NCBI GenBank assembly: GCA_033557835.1
Contig: JAWQRO010000509.1
Location: 1 to 37,537, forward strand
From: Helochares maculicollis
Lineage: Eukaryota; Arthropoda; Insecta; Coleoptera; Hydrophilidae
Length of the DNA stretch: 37,537 bases
Reading direction: 5' to 3'
In this document: piece by piece, positions 9,524-21,046 of the stretch
Numbering within the stretch: position 1 is the first letter of the stretch
Layout of the letters: each line of letters starts with the position of its first letter
Program-made: the position numbers and the translations under genes
The notes under the pieces: model-generated
Database searches by the model: none
The model's input: the letters and a program-made list of their open reading frames with translations, nothing else
Told to the model about the DNA's origin: nothing

Positions 9524-12500
9524 TCACAAGTATTTGTTAAAGATATTTCCACTTATGAAATTTAAAATATAAGCTTTTACTTATCATTCATTTTTATATC
9601 AATTCAAAGACTATATCATTAGAAGATCATGTGTATTACCCAACGTCGATATTAACATTTGACAGTTCTGTATATAAAACGATGTGCATTAACAAACACT
9701 TCTTGAAGTAACTACAAAAAAAACAAAAATAATCAATACCTCAAACATTATATAGACTAAAAGCTAAACAAATACTGCCTCTAAATATCATTATAATTCA
9801 TATTTTTCTTTGAATACCTTATGATTTTTATTTTCAAAAACAAACTATTGAGTATGTGCTTTATAATATTGACTCAAAACTTCATTTGCATTTGTCTTAA
9901 TCTAAAAAATAACCCTTGTATTTAACAAATGTAATTTTATCATAAACATGTTTTGCTGCTGGTGTGAAAATCTTCCAGGCCGATTTCATACATTTTACAT
10001 AAATTCAGCACAAAACTAATATAGTAATCGACAAATACTTTTCAGATTTTTTAATTTAATTAGATGAAATGTATGTAATAATCATTGATAGTTCAATTAT
10101 AGCGTTTATATGAAATTCAGAATATTTGCTAATTTCGTGTCGAATCAATATTATTTACGCCAATAACCGAATTGATTAATAAATTGTAAAAGAACCAGTT
10201 TATAAGAATAATATATGATTAAAATAAATACTAGTTGTACTCGGAAAACTATATTTATCAATTTTAATTAATTTTCATGTATATAAAGATACTCAACAAA
10301 GGTGATTAAATAATAACTACCATATTTTTATATAATATTTTTTTATTTTACTACTCAACTGTTTTCTTAATTTTTCTATAAAAAACGTTTGATATTTTAT
10401 AACAAAATTGGGAAAAAATCATTTCTATATTCTCTGGTATATTTGGTGGCGGCTATTAACTTTTCAATTCGCTGGCTCCTCTTTATAAAAACTGGCAAGA
10501 TCTAAACTGAAATAATTTTCGAGTATTTTGTCATTGTCAGAGTATACAGCACGTATATTGTCCACACTATGTAATTCATATTCTCAGGGATGATCCTTAT
10601 GAAACAACTTTCAATCGAACTTTTGAAAAGAGCCTTTGACAATATTTTTGTGATCGTACTTTGAAATAATGCATACTGTCTTTTTAATCAAATTACTTCT
10701 ATTAAGATAATATATGAGTGTTGTTTTAATTGACTTATTTCTTGCGTCTGGAGGCAACTTATTATTTTCAATATATTTACAAGAGCATAGTTTTTCAATT
10801 TGGATATTATTTATGGTAACGTAGGTCTGGATTATTTTGAAATTAATATATATTTTGTTTGCATAATGTTGTATTAATTACTATTTGTACTTGCCATACA
10901 TAAATCCCGTCAACATCAAAATTTATCTTAACCTAAGTAGGCAAAAAAAGTGATATTAAACTAAGTCACACGTGTCTATGCTGTCAATTTTGAGCTCAAT
11001 TCATTAAACTATTTTTATAAATCCTATAAATTTAAGTTAAATTAACAAATAATACAATATAATAAAAATATAATTATAGCACACCTTCGTAGAAAATATC
11101 TCTACGATGATTTAACGGAACATAAGCTCGAAAATGACAAAGCAGTAAATCTGAAAATTATTCTGATGTAAATGTTGAAAGTATCAATAGACGAAGTAGC
11201 AAATGTGCATGATCTCAATTCAACAGATGTCTCTACACTCTAACCAGTGCATAAGAAATAAGTGAGCAAAAATGTCTGTCTTATTTATGCAGAGGCAATG
11301 AAAAAAATATTCTGTGACGATGGTGCTCAGCAATTCTAAGAAGAAATGCAGTCTAGTGTTTTTACCGGGCTTAGCCTCAATAAATTGTATTAATATAAAC
11401 AAGGCAATGCATTTCTTGTCACTCTTCAAAATACTGATGGAAGCTACATAATGAATTTTACGAGATAAGATGAGTGAATGTGACATCTGGAAACTATTGG
11501 AATAGATATGATAGCCAGTTCTGCGCAGTAAAAGAAGTCATTGGGTAAGTGAGTGTTACAATCATCCTGGGCAAAGGTCACGGAATACTGCCCTTTTTAA
11601 GCCGACTAAAACCACAAAAAAAGAAGAATCAGTTGAGCTCTTTGACTAGGAATTTTGAAGAAGAACTAAACCGATGCGAATATAAATAAATGTAAGTATG
11701 TGTATATTTTATGTATAAACCGTTAAGAAATAAATAATTGTTAATAATTATTTGGCTACATTAATAAAAAATCTCAGAAAATCGAAAAATTTATGTTATT
11801 GTCTTTTAAATTATATTGACTTTCATAATTATTCATTCAACATCAATCTAAGTCTGCATCTTAGGTTGAGTACTTGCCACATAATAATTTTGATAAAATT
11901 TCTCAAATTCTAAATCTCACATAGGCGGCAAGACAATATTACTATATTTCAAAATAAGGTTTTGAAATAGTTATAAGCTTTACTACTTTTATTAAATTTT
12001 TGTACTTATTCTATGAAAACAGGACTACAATTCTTATTCATATATTTATTACTAAGATCTTAATTGTCACCTTAAAGATTGTATTAATAGGATAACGTTA
12101 GAACAAGTACTGATCGTTATTTGCGTTTTTCTAGCATTATGTATTACATACAATATAATTTATACTAAATAGTAACTGAAAAGACTTATTTTATCCTGGT
12201 TCTTGCAAGTTCAACTTTACTACTATTCATCATATCACACAATTTTCTATAAAGAATGAAGATCTTTTATCCATCTCTTTAATTGCATAGTTTAATAGAG
12301 TAATGCTAAAGCCACAGTTAATTTTTAAAACAAATGCCCTAAGCATGCAATGTTTTTCATTTCAGTAGCCAACTTGGCATTTTTGCGTAAGCTAACTCTA
12401 GCAAACAACACCCTGCATAAAATGCTTTACTTTTAATAGAAGCAACACAGACCTAATAGCAAACTGTGTGTGACTTCTAAAATATTACATTTCAAAATTA

Positions 12501-14719
12501 ATGAACTTATGAAAATGTTTGCTCTCATACTCCATTTTCATAAACGTTGGTAGATGCGTTGCTATAAGAAATTATATAAATTAAATCAAAAAACCTTAAA
12601 TCCTATCATTTCTGTAGACAAATTTAAATTGCATTGCTCACGTCCAGTTTTTACTATATATGATTAAAAATTTACCATTTTCCTATTTTTTACAAAAATT
12701 TAATTACAAAACAATATAATTTTATTGGTGAAAGTTTTCCATGCATTGATTTTTGCAGTCTCTTTTTTCCGTAAATATTAATATATAACAAAACCCAGCA
12801 AAAATGGCTCATTCAGTTAAAACTGCAAATATTTTAATTAACGCGATTCGTTTGTGCATAAAATTCATTCCATGTTTACAGACAGACATTCACACATTGG
12901 CGCTCAATAAAATATTACGCAAAAATAATGTCTGTAGTGTTAAATTGTAAAACTTTGCAAAAAGAATTAATTTTTGAGCTATATTTTTATTTTATGCCGG
13001 AAAATAATCATTTTTTACCCACGAAACATTACTCTCTTAATTTCAGTCTAACGCAGGAATATTGCATGCGTTCTTCAAATATTTTTTGTAGCACACGCAA
13101 GCAGGTGAACTGCAACAAAATTTACTACAATCCGGCCGTGCTGTTTTTTCTTTGATAAACAAACAATATACATTTCAAACTAAAAGTTAAGGACAAATTG
13201 CTTGAGCTTACACTTAATTACGACGGTGAGGTCCAAAACTATGCTTTGGAACTAAAACGTCGAGTCAAGTATGGCGAAGTATAATCTACAACTAGGAATG
13301 TGGGATTAGTTGCAACAAACCTTGTTTACTTACATTAAAACTTTGATTGCTCTTGCACTGGGGAAAATTAAATTTATGGCAAAATATTTCAGTATTTAAA
13401 TTTCCACATGCGTAATTTAACTTAGTAGTTAATTAAGCTGCATATTTTTCAAAGCAAAATGCTGCACTATTTGGCGGGTTTACTGAAATTGTGCTTTTTA
13501 TTATTTAAGGGAAACACAACAAATCACGGCTTAGAATTACAATTGCAAAACTGAATATGTATTTCAAGGTATGTTATAGCTTATAATTGTTTTATTAACA
13601 ATCTGCAAAAATGTTTCCAATATCTACAGCTGTAGTGTAGTCTGTACAACGGCAACCTATAAGTTTTTTCTACGAGCAAGCATCTCTAATTCAAGACTAC
13701 TAGTTAAATTAATGTTGCATAATTACTTGAATAAATCACTACAACATCAGAAGCTAATACGGGTTTAATTGCGGCCGAGATATCGTTATTTAGAGGCATC
13801 CGCGCCGCTGCCGCTAGGTGGCCGTAATTTCCAGAAAATTAAAAATTTCATCCGAGGCGATGTAAAGCGAGAATGTGGCAGTTTTGAAAAGTCAGCAGAT
13901 GTTAGATATATATTTTAGGGGCGAGAATAGGGGAAACTAAAGGAGACCGGATGTGTTTCTACATAGAAATGAAATATGACTGGTGATGAATGAGTTAATG
14001 TTCTGCTTTACAGATATTACATAGCATGACGAAACTACAAAGATTGCAGCAAAAATCTCTTTTCCTCCCCTCGTCGCTTTGGTTGCTTATTTGCTTGGTT
14101 TCTAGCTCGGCATTTTCCAGCGAGCTATAATTGTATCAGGCACGATATTCATTTTCTTTTCTCGCAGACATTTACGTTTTTCTCGTCCGTTTATTATAGT
14201 TATATTTACCACCTCTTCACCCTCTAGCAAGAGGTAAGCTTCTCTTGTCGTGATCTCATTAATATCTAGATATTACCTTAAAACATTTTCATTAAAATAT
14301 TTTGCTTCGGTTTTTTTGCACTTTTAATATGGTGTCAACAACGCACTCAAGACTAACATTATGGCAAAAAAATAAGTAAATTGGTTTTCTCTTCTAATTA
14401 TAAATATCTTTAAAATTTTTGTAATAAATTTATGCTTTAATATTTGACTGTGTTGACATAACACAATATGTATATTAATATAATACATTGTAACAATTAT
14501 CTAGTGACATGAATAAATATCGTAAATGGTTTACATATCCAGAATTGTTAAAGCGATAAAAGAAATATTTTGCTTTATTTCAAAGACTATTTGTTTATCG
14601 AAAAGTTTAAAATCAAAAATCGATATTTCATAAATTCAAAATTAACTAACATTATTTCAATTACAAACTAATCTGCAAATGTCGTGTGTGTTGTTGTTTG
14701 AATTTTATATGTATGTGTC
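9524..14719. other. AT-rich DNA, no gene recognised
   Basis: Immediately upstream (in element sense) of the GIY-YIG frame no reverse-transcriptase motif could be read. Around 11160-11700 the composition is slightly less AT-rich and contains several 60-90 residue open frames on both strands, none with a recognised motif. CACACGTGTCTA at 10967-10978 is an E-box-containing 12-mer that recurs at 33489-33500. The GC-richer block at 13740-13960, with a CTCF-like site, is listed separately. Confidence 0.45.
13811..13824 (+). promoter_or_regulatory. CTCF-like binding site
   Basis: CCGCTAGGTGGCCG matches the CTCF core CCASYAGRKGGCRS except at position 3 (G for A) and position 13 (C for R). It keeps the AGGTGGC heart shared by vertebrate and insect CTCF motifs. 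It lies in a GC-richer block (about 13740-13960) inside AT-rich DNA. An insulator role is inference; a single motif occurrence does not show binding. Confidence 0.35.
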
Positions 14720-14740
14720 TATATATATATATATATATAT
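14720..14740. repeat. (TA)n microsatellite at the tail of Penelope-like copy 2
   Basis: Twenty-one bases of perfect TA repeat directly adjoin the downstream end of the second Penelope-like tail in element orientation. The arrangement mirrors copy 1 at 8934-8955. Confidence 0.85.
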
Positions 14741-14863
14741 TTCTTTGATGTTAGTTTTATGAATAAAACACTATTTAGTAGCTATAGATGTTTAATTAGC
14801 TCTTAATCTTTGCGGTTCGCTTCATTTTATAAGAAGCATCGTCAGAAGTCACGTTCTTATTTA
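14741..14863 (-). mobile_element. Penelope-like 3' tail, 5'-truncated copy 2
   Basis: Positions 14757-14863 align with 8998-9107 along the whole tail. No GIY-YIG frame follows at higher plus coordinates, so only the 3' end was inserted or survives, which is typical of 5'-truncated retroelement copies. The hammerhead-like region (14811-14855) keeps stem II (GCTTC/GAAGC) and CTGACGA, an allowed CTGANGA variant. GAAA has become GAAC and the GTC triplet has become GTG, both expected to abolish cleavage. Between the tail and (TA)n there are only about 16 bp, against about 42 bp in copy 1, so the two copies differ by an indel there. Confidence 0.75.
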
Positions 14864-16869
14864 AATTACCATTATCATAATTTATATTTCTCTATATTTT
14901 TATAGATAAAATATAAAAATGTATATCTGATGAATTTCCACAAAAATAATTATACAATTGTACAACGCGATAAACTTTATTGTATAACCTAAGCGAAACT
15001 TGGCAATTTAAAAAATTGTTGTATATATCCAATGTCCTTTTTTTAACAAACTTATTTTCCTTCTATTCGGTTTTGTTACAGTTGTTTAGTATCCACATTA
15101 TGTGTCGGTTGTTGCTTTTTATTGAGGAAGAAATATCACACTCAGCTTTGTGAGAGATTCAAATTGTTTTTTAATGTAAAAAGGACACTGTTACATTATC
15201 AGCTGTCCTTATGAAAGTAATAGATTTGTTGTAATAAAGATTACCTAGTTTTATGATGTGTTTCTTTTAGTAAACAATATACTTTCTTGTTTACTGTCTG
15301 CAAATATCTTCAAACTTTCAAAACATAATTGGAATCTGTTCAATTCTAGTGATTAAAAACACATTCACATTTAAACTTAATTTTTCAAGTACTAACTACA
15401 TGAAATATTTAGTTTTTATTTGACTACTAACTCAAATGGAGGTTTTTTCGACAAAAATTGTTTACATCTTATTGTATTTGACTAAATCAAAATTTTAATC
15501 AAACATACGTTTAATCAATGCCTCTCACGCTACACCTAACTAAGATTAAGGTAGCCCCAACATGTCCATAATGTAACATGAAAATTACGGATCAATTATC
15601 AGTTATACCTTTAAAAGCATATTAAAGTTATATGTTCCTTGTGCTGGTCATGTAAGTATTGAAAATTACAAATAATCAGAAATTAATAAAGCAGCAGCAA
15701 ACAATTTTCTGTACTTTCTAATGTTACATCAGTAGTGCAATAAGTTTGCTAAGTATTGACAAAGACGATTTGCAAGATAATAAAATACCGCATCTAGCAA
15801 AATAAAAAATCAGTAGTGAAAACATTTTGTCATTAATCATTAGCATCACAAAATATTTATCAAATTGAATCATTTGCAAATTGACAAGTCGTCCTGGTTT
15901 CTAACGTGTTATCAGCTAATACGAGTGTGATAATTGTGTTAATTTGATTTCTGATGAACTGTTGTTATTTTTAATGTCCTCACTTCATTTCGGTATCAGG
16001 ATGGTTAAATTGAAAAATATTTATTTTGTTTTTACATTATTTTTTATTTACTTCTTATTTACGTAGTTTTCCATTCTTTGTAAATATTCACTAATTTGCG
16101 TATTTGCACTTACTTTGTATAAATACATTTAATCTATATTCATTCCATAACACTATAAACGCTATACATCTTATATCACTTTATAACTAATGCTAATTTT
16201 TGCACAAATTTAAAATATTGTAAATATCTTTAATCAATAATTTACGTGAAATACTGGACATACTGACAATTGACAATTGACCTCTAACTTTTTCTACTAA
16301 ACAAATTACAAGACTCGCTTTCGTTGAGAAATATCAGAAGCAAACTATGTAAAAAATGGCAGAAATCAAGGTCACTAGTTGGTACTAAAGACTAATACAC
16401 AAAAATTACAATCAAGAAATAAAATCTTATTAACAAAGCTACTTTTTTCAAAACTACAAAGTGTAGACGCTACTCAAATGCAATTAGCCATGCATTGCAA
16501 AAAGGAAGAAAAATAATTAATCATAGCCAATGAATTGGGAAGGACATTTGAAATTTAAAAATATGCCTGCTGGACAACTTTCCATAGCAGATAAAGATTT
16601 CAAATAATCACAAAATAGCGAAGGAAAACTGAATTTGGCCGAGTAGGGCTTTGATGACGTTTAGCAAGCGCCACCACCTTAGCATACCTTTCAAAACACC
16701 TTAAATTAAAAAGGGAAGATAATCGGAAAATAATGTTCCATAGACATTTTCTCTACACTCCATTTCTGTTTCTAAATGTTTTCTTTACAGAGAATATCTT
16801 TCGCAGTAATCCACCATATAAATTCTTCACTCTTCATCTTTCTATATGATCTTGTTCCAATTATCTCAT
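14864..16869. other. AT-rich DNA, no gene recognised
   Basis: No coding motif, RNA gene or repeat was identified. The stretch continues from the truncated Penelope-like copy into AT-rich DNA and reaches the possible LINE fragment at about 16870. Confidence 0.5.
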
Positions 16870-17050
16870 TTTGAATTGTTTCTTTCTGTCCATAGCTTAT
16901 CTGGATCTATCCATCTATTTTCTCATATAACTTCTACGTATAGTGCATCTGCTGCTTTTGATATTGCATATTCAATTTTCTTTCGCCTCCTCTCTATGTT
17001 TTGTATTTCACTCTCCTGCTGCTGCACTCTCATTACTTTTGTATACTGAG
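16870..17050 (-). pseudogene. possible LINE ORF2 linker fragment
   Basis: The minus strand gives an open stretch that includes ERRRKKIEYAISKAADALYV, then a stop, then NRWIDPDKLWTERNN. This pattern, a basic helix with AIxKAA followed by a Trp-containing segment and ERN, resembles the region between the endonuclease and reverse-transcriptase domains of LINE ORF2 proteins (AIxKAAxxxL...W.....ExRN). No reverse-transcriptase core was recognised downstream on the same strand. It could instead be a chance charged frame. A pyrimidine-rich plus strand makes the minus strand A/G-rich, which favours Lys/Glu/Arg codons by composition alone. Confidence 0.3.
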
Positions 17051-17381
17051 GTACCACTCTTCTTCCAATCCTCGCTTTTCTTCTTATTCTTTGTTTTCCT
17101 CATTTTTCTTTAGGTGTATTTACCTGCATTTTTGCAACCTGTGATATGTCAACGGTTCCTACTGGACACTATTTCTAATCAACCATTATATGGTCATAGT
17201 TTTTATTTAATATTTATAATCATAAAATGAAATTATGTTTTACGTTTTTGTCTCCATTATTTTGATCTTTTGTACGGTGGTTAGTAATATACTTTCCAAT
17301 ATAATTCCTTCAGAGAGCAAAGTTATAAATACGTGAACATCGCAGAATTTAGACTCTGGTGACTTGAATCCCAGTGCAGCT

Positions 17382-17410
17382 GGCGACAAAAACTAATAGA
17401 CATTGTCGCC
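17382..17410. repeat. 8-bp GC-rich inverted repeat (hairpin)
   Basis: GGCGACAA (17382-17389) and TTGTCGCC (17403-17410) are exact reverse complements with a 13-nt loop. The sequence just upstream (GACTTGAATCCC, near 17361-17372) vaguely resembles a tRNA T-arm, but no tRNA fold is possible around it. No T-run follows that would suggest a terminator. Confidence 0.5.
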
Positions 17411-18385
17411 CGGAACTAACAAAGGAAACTTAGGTGAAACAAGAGCTGGGGTTGATGGAAATGAAACACTAGATTAGCTTCAAATCATGAAATGTATATA
17501 GCATTAAGTGTTCAGTAAATGTTTACGGCTTTATTGATTCATTTTTCGTGTTATTTTACAGCGGATATCATATTTTGCGCACAACTATCATCAAAAATCC
17601 GTAAACAAGTTTCATTTTTGCATTTCACTTACCCACTTCATTTAAATGATTTCAGCACGTACACCATGCACGCTTATTTTACACGTAAAGCAAAGCTTAG
17701 GGGTTGCATTATAATTCTGTAATAACTGATTCAGTTATGTTTTAATTAAGTAATTAGCGCCGAGTACCCTGGATATCGAGCTGCCTGAAAATCGCCTAAA
17801 GTGCATGTAAGGATAAAAACGAAGCTGTTTATTTCCTGGTAGAGTGATGAGCTTAATTTAATAAATCTTGGTACGTCGTGAATGCATTAAGGCCACTTTT
17901 AGCGATGCAGTTATTCCGGGTCTCTATTTACGAGCTCATTAAGCCGAAGACAATGCTATGAATATTTAATAAATAATTTTCTTTCTAAAAGCGGTAGCGG
18001 TTAACATTTCCTTAAATATCAAGAGCAAAGTTAACTTTCGTGTAAAGGCCATCATAACTTTACCAAAACTCGTGTAGGGCGAAAAGATTTCGACAAGTTT
18101 GTTTAGTACACGAACTTGATAAAAACTTTTCCTGCTCCTCTTAAGCTACTGCCAGGCTTTGTTTAGGTTTAGTTTTTACATGAATATTAACTACAGATCA
18201 GAAATTCTATATTGACGTGAACAATGACACCGTGTCTTATTTAAATTTAAAGTGGAATAATGTCTTATGTAAGCAATAAACGTTATTTTATAACTTTGTG
18301 AGACTATAATTTTAATGCGCTGAAAATTAAATACCACCCAGCTGCCATCAGTCGTCATTCTGTATGAGTTTTAAATTTAAATCGA

Positions 18386-18397
18386 GGGGACTTTTCC
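18386..18397 (+). promoter_or_regulatory. Rel/kappaB-like site
   Basis: GGGGACTTTTCC fits the broad Rel-family pattern (GGG, a short A/T-rich core, then CC) used by Dorsal, Dif and Relish. It lies in a slightly GC-richer patch next to a 6-bp CTCGAC/GTCGAG inverted repeat. A single site in 37 kb may be chance; function is inference. Confidence 0.3.
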
Positions 18398-19784
18398 ACC
18401 GCATCGAAGCGGCGAAGTGACTGAAAATAAGGCTCGACTCAAACGTCGAGTATCTGTGAGAAGGGTATGATCATGTCAAAAAGTTGAAGTGTTACACTGC
18501 GGTCTTCCCGTTACAACGATGGAATTTTTATAATGCTCGGCTTCGGAAATTTGAAAAAGGAATTTTTACCCGAGTAAATTTGCATTTCTTATTTGAAAGG
18601 TTTACGTGCGTGTTCAAAATGACGGGTTTCTATTTTTCCCCTTGGAGTAACATTTCCCATTTGCTCAGTTCTGAACTTGAATCAAGTTTTTAGTTTCCAT
18701 TAACCCCAATCTCAGACTCATCTAAGTTTCTAGTTAGTTCTGGCCAACGGACTCCATTTAGTTTTTGTTCTCTCCTTCCTCACTAATTTAAGTCGTCGCC
18801 ATTAAAATACGGAGTGACACTAAAGAAAAGCAAGGCAGTTCCAGAAAATCTCTCTAATGATTAGCATTTAATAGCCAAATTTAAAGAATATAATTAATTT
18901 ATATTAAATAGTCTTCTGCCATCAATTTTTTAATTCTCTTTCTCACTATGCAATTTCAACGAAAAGATATTGATGTATTTATGTTAAGATAAATCTCTTT
19001 AGGGTGGCTTACTACATTATTGTATAAATGCTATTAACTCTGCTCGTTTACATTGTAGTGAAAATTTGGTGTGGTGATAAAACTGACGTACTTTTTGGAG
19101 TAAACTTTATTTTAAAAAAGAAGAATTTTTTAAGACTGTACGATAGTAACGAAATTTGGCTAAGAGTTATTGCTTCGTATTTAAGAAGGTAAACGTTTGT
19201 GACTTGTCCCAACGCCTCTGTTTTCATAACATTTTAATCCGTTTTTATCGTTACATTTATTATCTATTTGCATACATGACAAAATATTACCAATTGGTTT
19301 TTCTCTATTTTCAACATGTGGCTTTTGAATCTAAAATGGTTTATTTTAATTGCTATGATGTATCAAATTTCTTTAGAGTTAACTAAGTGTTGTATTAAGG
19401 ACTCGTTCATTAATAATTTAAAGATGTTTAACTAAGGCACTGTGTCGCCATTGAAGCCATTACTGAGTTTTTCAGTTATTCAAACTGTGTAAAATGTATT
19501 TTATCTATTCCATATTCCCGTATATATACACGGATAGCTTAAAAGGATTAATGGATTTAATTTTCATGTTTTACATCTTTCAACAAATTTAAACTCCTAA
19601 GAACAAATGCTCAAGAATTCTATGGAATATATTCAAATTATTTAAATGAAATCTTCAAGATTGTTGTATTAAAGTTTTAAGACATCACAAAAATAATACT
19701 TAAAACTTAAGTATTCGTTGTAGTCAGATAACTTTTATTAATGGCAATTTTTCTATAATTCTGCTAAGAAAATTTCATATACTA

Positions 19785-21046
19785 CGTTGTCCAATAAGTT
19801 TTGCGGTTCGATAGAAAAAACACAATTTTAGGGTCTGCAATACACTTTATTATTCAGTATTGTCTCCCTGAACAACAATACACTTGTTTTAGCGAGAGTT
19901 CAATTTATTGTAACGTGCGTGGCCGGTTCCTAGGAAGCAGCGTCTTCCTTATAAGCGGACCGGGAAGGTCAGTAAGAAGAACTGTAAAAGAACGCCAACA
20001 GAAATAAGGAAAATAGTGGTACATTCGAATCAATATACAGTCTTGTAAATAAATACATAGATTTAGAATAAATAACCGGCATTTTCGATTGATTAACGAA
20101 GAACCCCCGAAAAATCGTAACATTATGAATTCCATCCCTGAAGTAAATATCAAGAAGGACTTCAAAATACTCTTCTACATCTGCTATGACCTGATCATTT
20201 GATAAAAAAACACCTGGAAGCAGATACATTGTTCTGATAAAAAAGTATTTTCAGGGTCTTTTTTAAGAATATATTCTTCCAATGTCTTAATCGACACAGT
20301 ACTTTTCAGAATTTACTGTTGTACCAGTTTGCAAGTAATCAATAAACAAAATTCCTTTTCCATCCCAAAAAACTGATGCAAACCCCTTTTTAGCCGATTT
20401 CTGGACACGAACTTGTATTGGAGAGGAAGAAACAAATTCACACCACTCTTTAGCCTCTTATTTTGATTCAAGATAATGATGATAGACCCAAGTCTTATCC
20501 ATACTGATCAATCAATGCATAAAATCCACTTATCTTTTCGAAAACTCTCTAAAGTCGCATTCGAATATGTTTTTGTTCTATTATTAATGAATGTGGCACA
20601 CATTTTGCACACAGCTTTCTGAAACTTAATACAGTCAAAATTTTACATACACTAGCCAACCCGATGCCTAGGGCTTATACTAAATATCTTTCAGTCACTA
20701 GATGATTTCTCGCTACGATGTCCTGTATTTTTCTACAATTTCTGGTTTTGTTGCTGTTTTTGTACGGCTTTGGCGTAGAACATTTTCAACGCTTATACAA
20801 CCATGTATTAATTCATCTTTCTACTGTACTTGTTGAAGTTAAAAACTTTACTTTACATACTTTCTACATTCATTAATAAATTTCCTTTCCTTTCAAATCT
20901 TCAAGAAATAAAAATGTAATAACTGAATGAATTGACAGATTAAAATGAAAATCCACATACATTGATATAAAGAGTGTATCAACATATCAGAAAAAAATTT
21001 AGGCTAGAAGCCCTTTCTTATCGACTTAAAGCCTTTATGAACAACT
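19785..21046 (-). mobile_element. mariner-like DNA transposon 1, inactive
   Basis: The left end at 19785 reads CGTTGTCCAATAAGTTTTGC. The reverse complement from 21046 reads AGTTGTTCATAAAGGCTTTA. These match at 12 of the outer 18 positions and again in an inner TCGAT...AGAAA block, so they are degenerate terminal inverted repeats. A TA lies next to the left end (19783-19784); the right-hand TA duplication is not preserved. The 1262-bp span is the normal mariner size. The transposase remnant between the ends runs on the minus strand. The element is in the same orientation as the one at 21858-22924, but their termini differ, so it is a different family or subfamily. Confidence 0.75.
20120..20800 (-). 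pseudogene. mariner transposase pseudogene (element 1)
   Basis: Reading the minus strand, frames in turn give TATKPEIVEKY (N-terminal GRPKTATTPExVxKV region), LCAKCVPHSLIIEQKH (the LSARWVPHLLTxEQK motif), and MDKTWVYHHYLESK (20502 downward). That last motif matches MDETWVHHYxPESK, with the first catalytic Asp retained. KSAKKGFASVFWDGKGILFIDYL follows in pieces and matches the central strand of the DDE/D fold. FLSNDQVIADVEEYF and RDGI match the C-terminal tail. Between the central strand and the tail, the segment that should carry HDNA and PHPPYSPDL is missing, so the second and third catalytic Asp are gone. In-frame stops include TAA after ESK and another at 20288-20290. The sequence type resembles the mellifera/rosa-like mariners rather than the irritans group; this finer placement is tentative. 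Confidence 0.75.

Larger units (their letters stand above)
17051..19784. other. unique DNA with scattered regulatory-like motifs
   Basis: No gene is recognised. The stretch contains a strong small hairpin (17382-17410), GC-richer patches at about 17760-18130 and 18350-18500, and a Rel-type site at 18386-18397. CTCGAC (18433-18438) and GTCGAG (18445-18450) form a 6-bp inverted repeat. Open frames of 60-76 residues on the plus strand lack any recognised motif. Confidence 0.5.

Noticed and set aside
11160..11700. Slightly less AT-rich stretch with open frames on both strands as a host exon or RNase H relic
   Set aside because: No catalytic or family motif could be aligned in any frame.
19801..20007. 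Plus-strand 68-codon frame inside mariner element 1
   Set aside because: It lies in the terminal region of the element, antisense to the transposase, with no motif.
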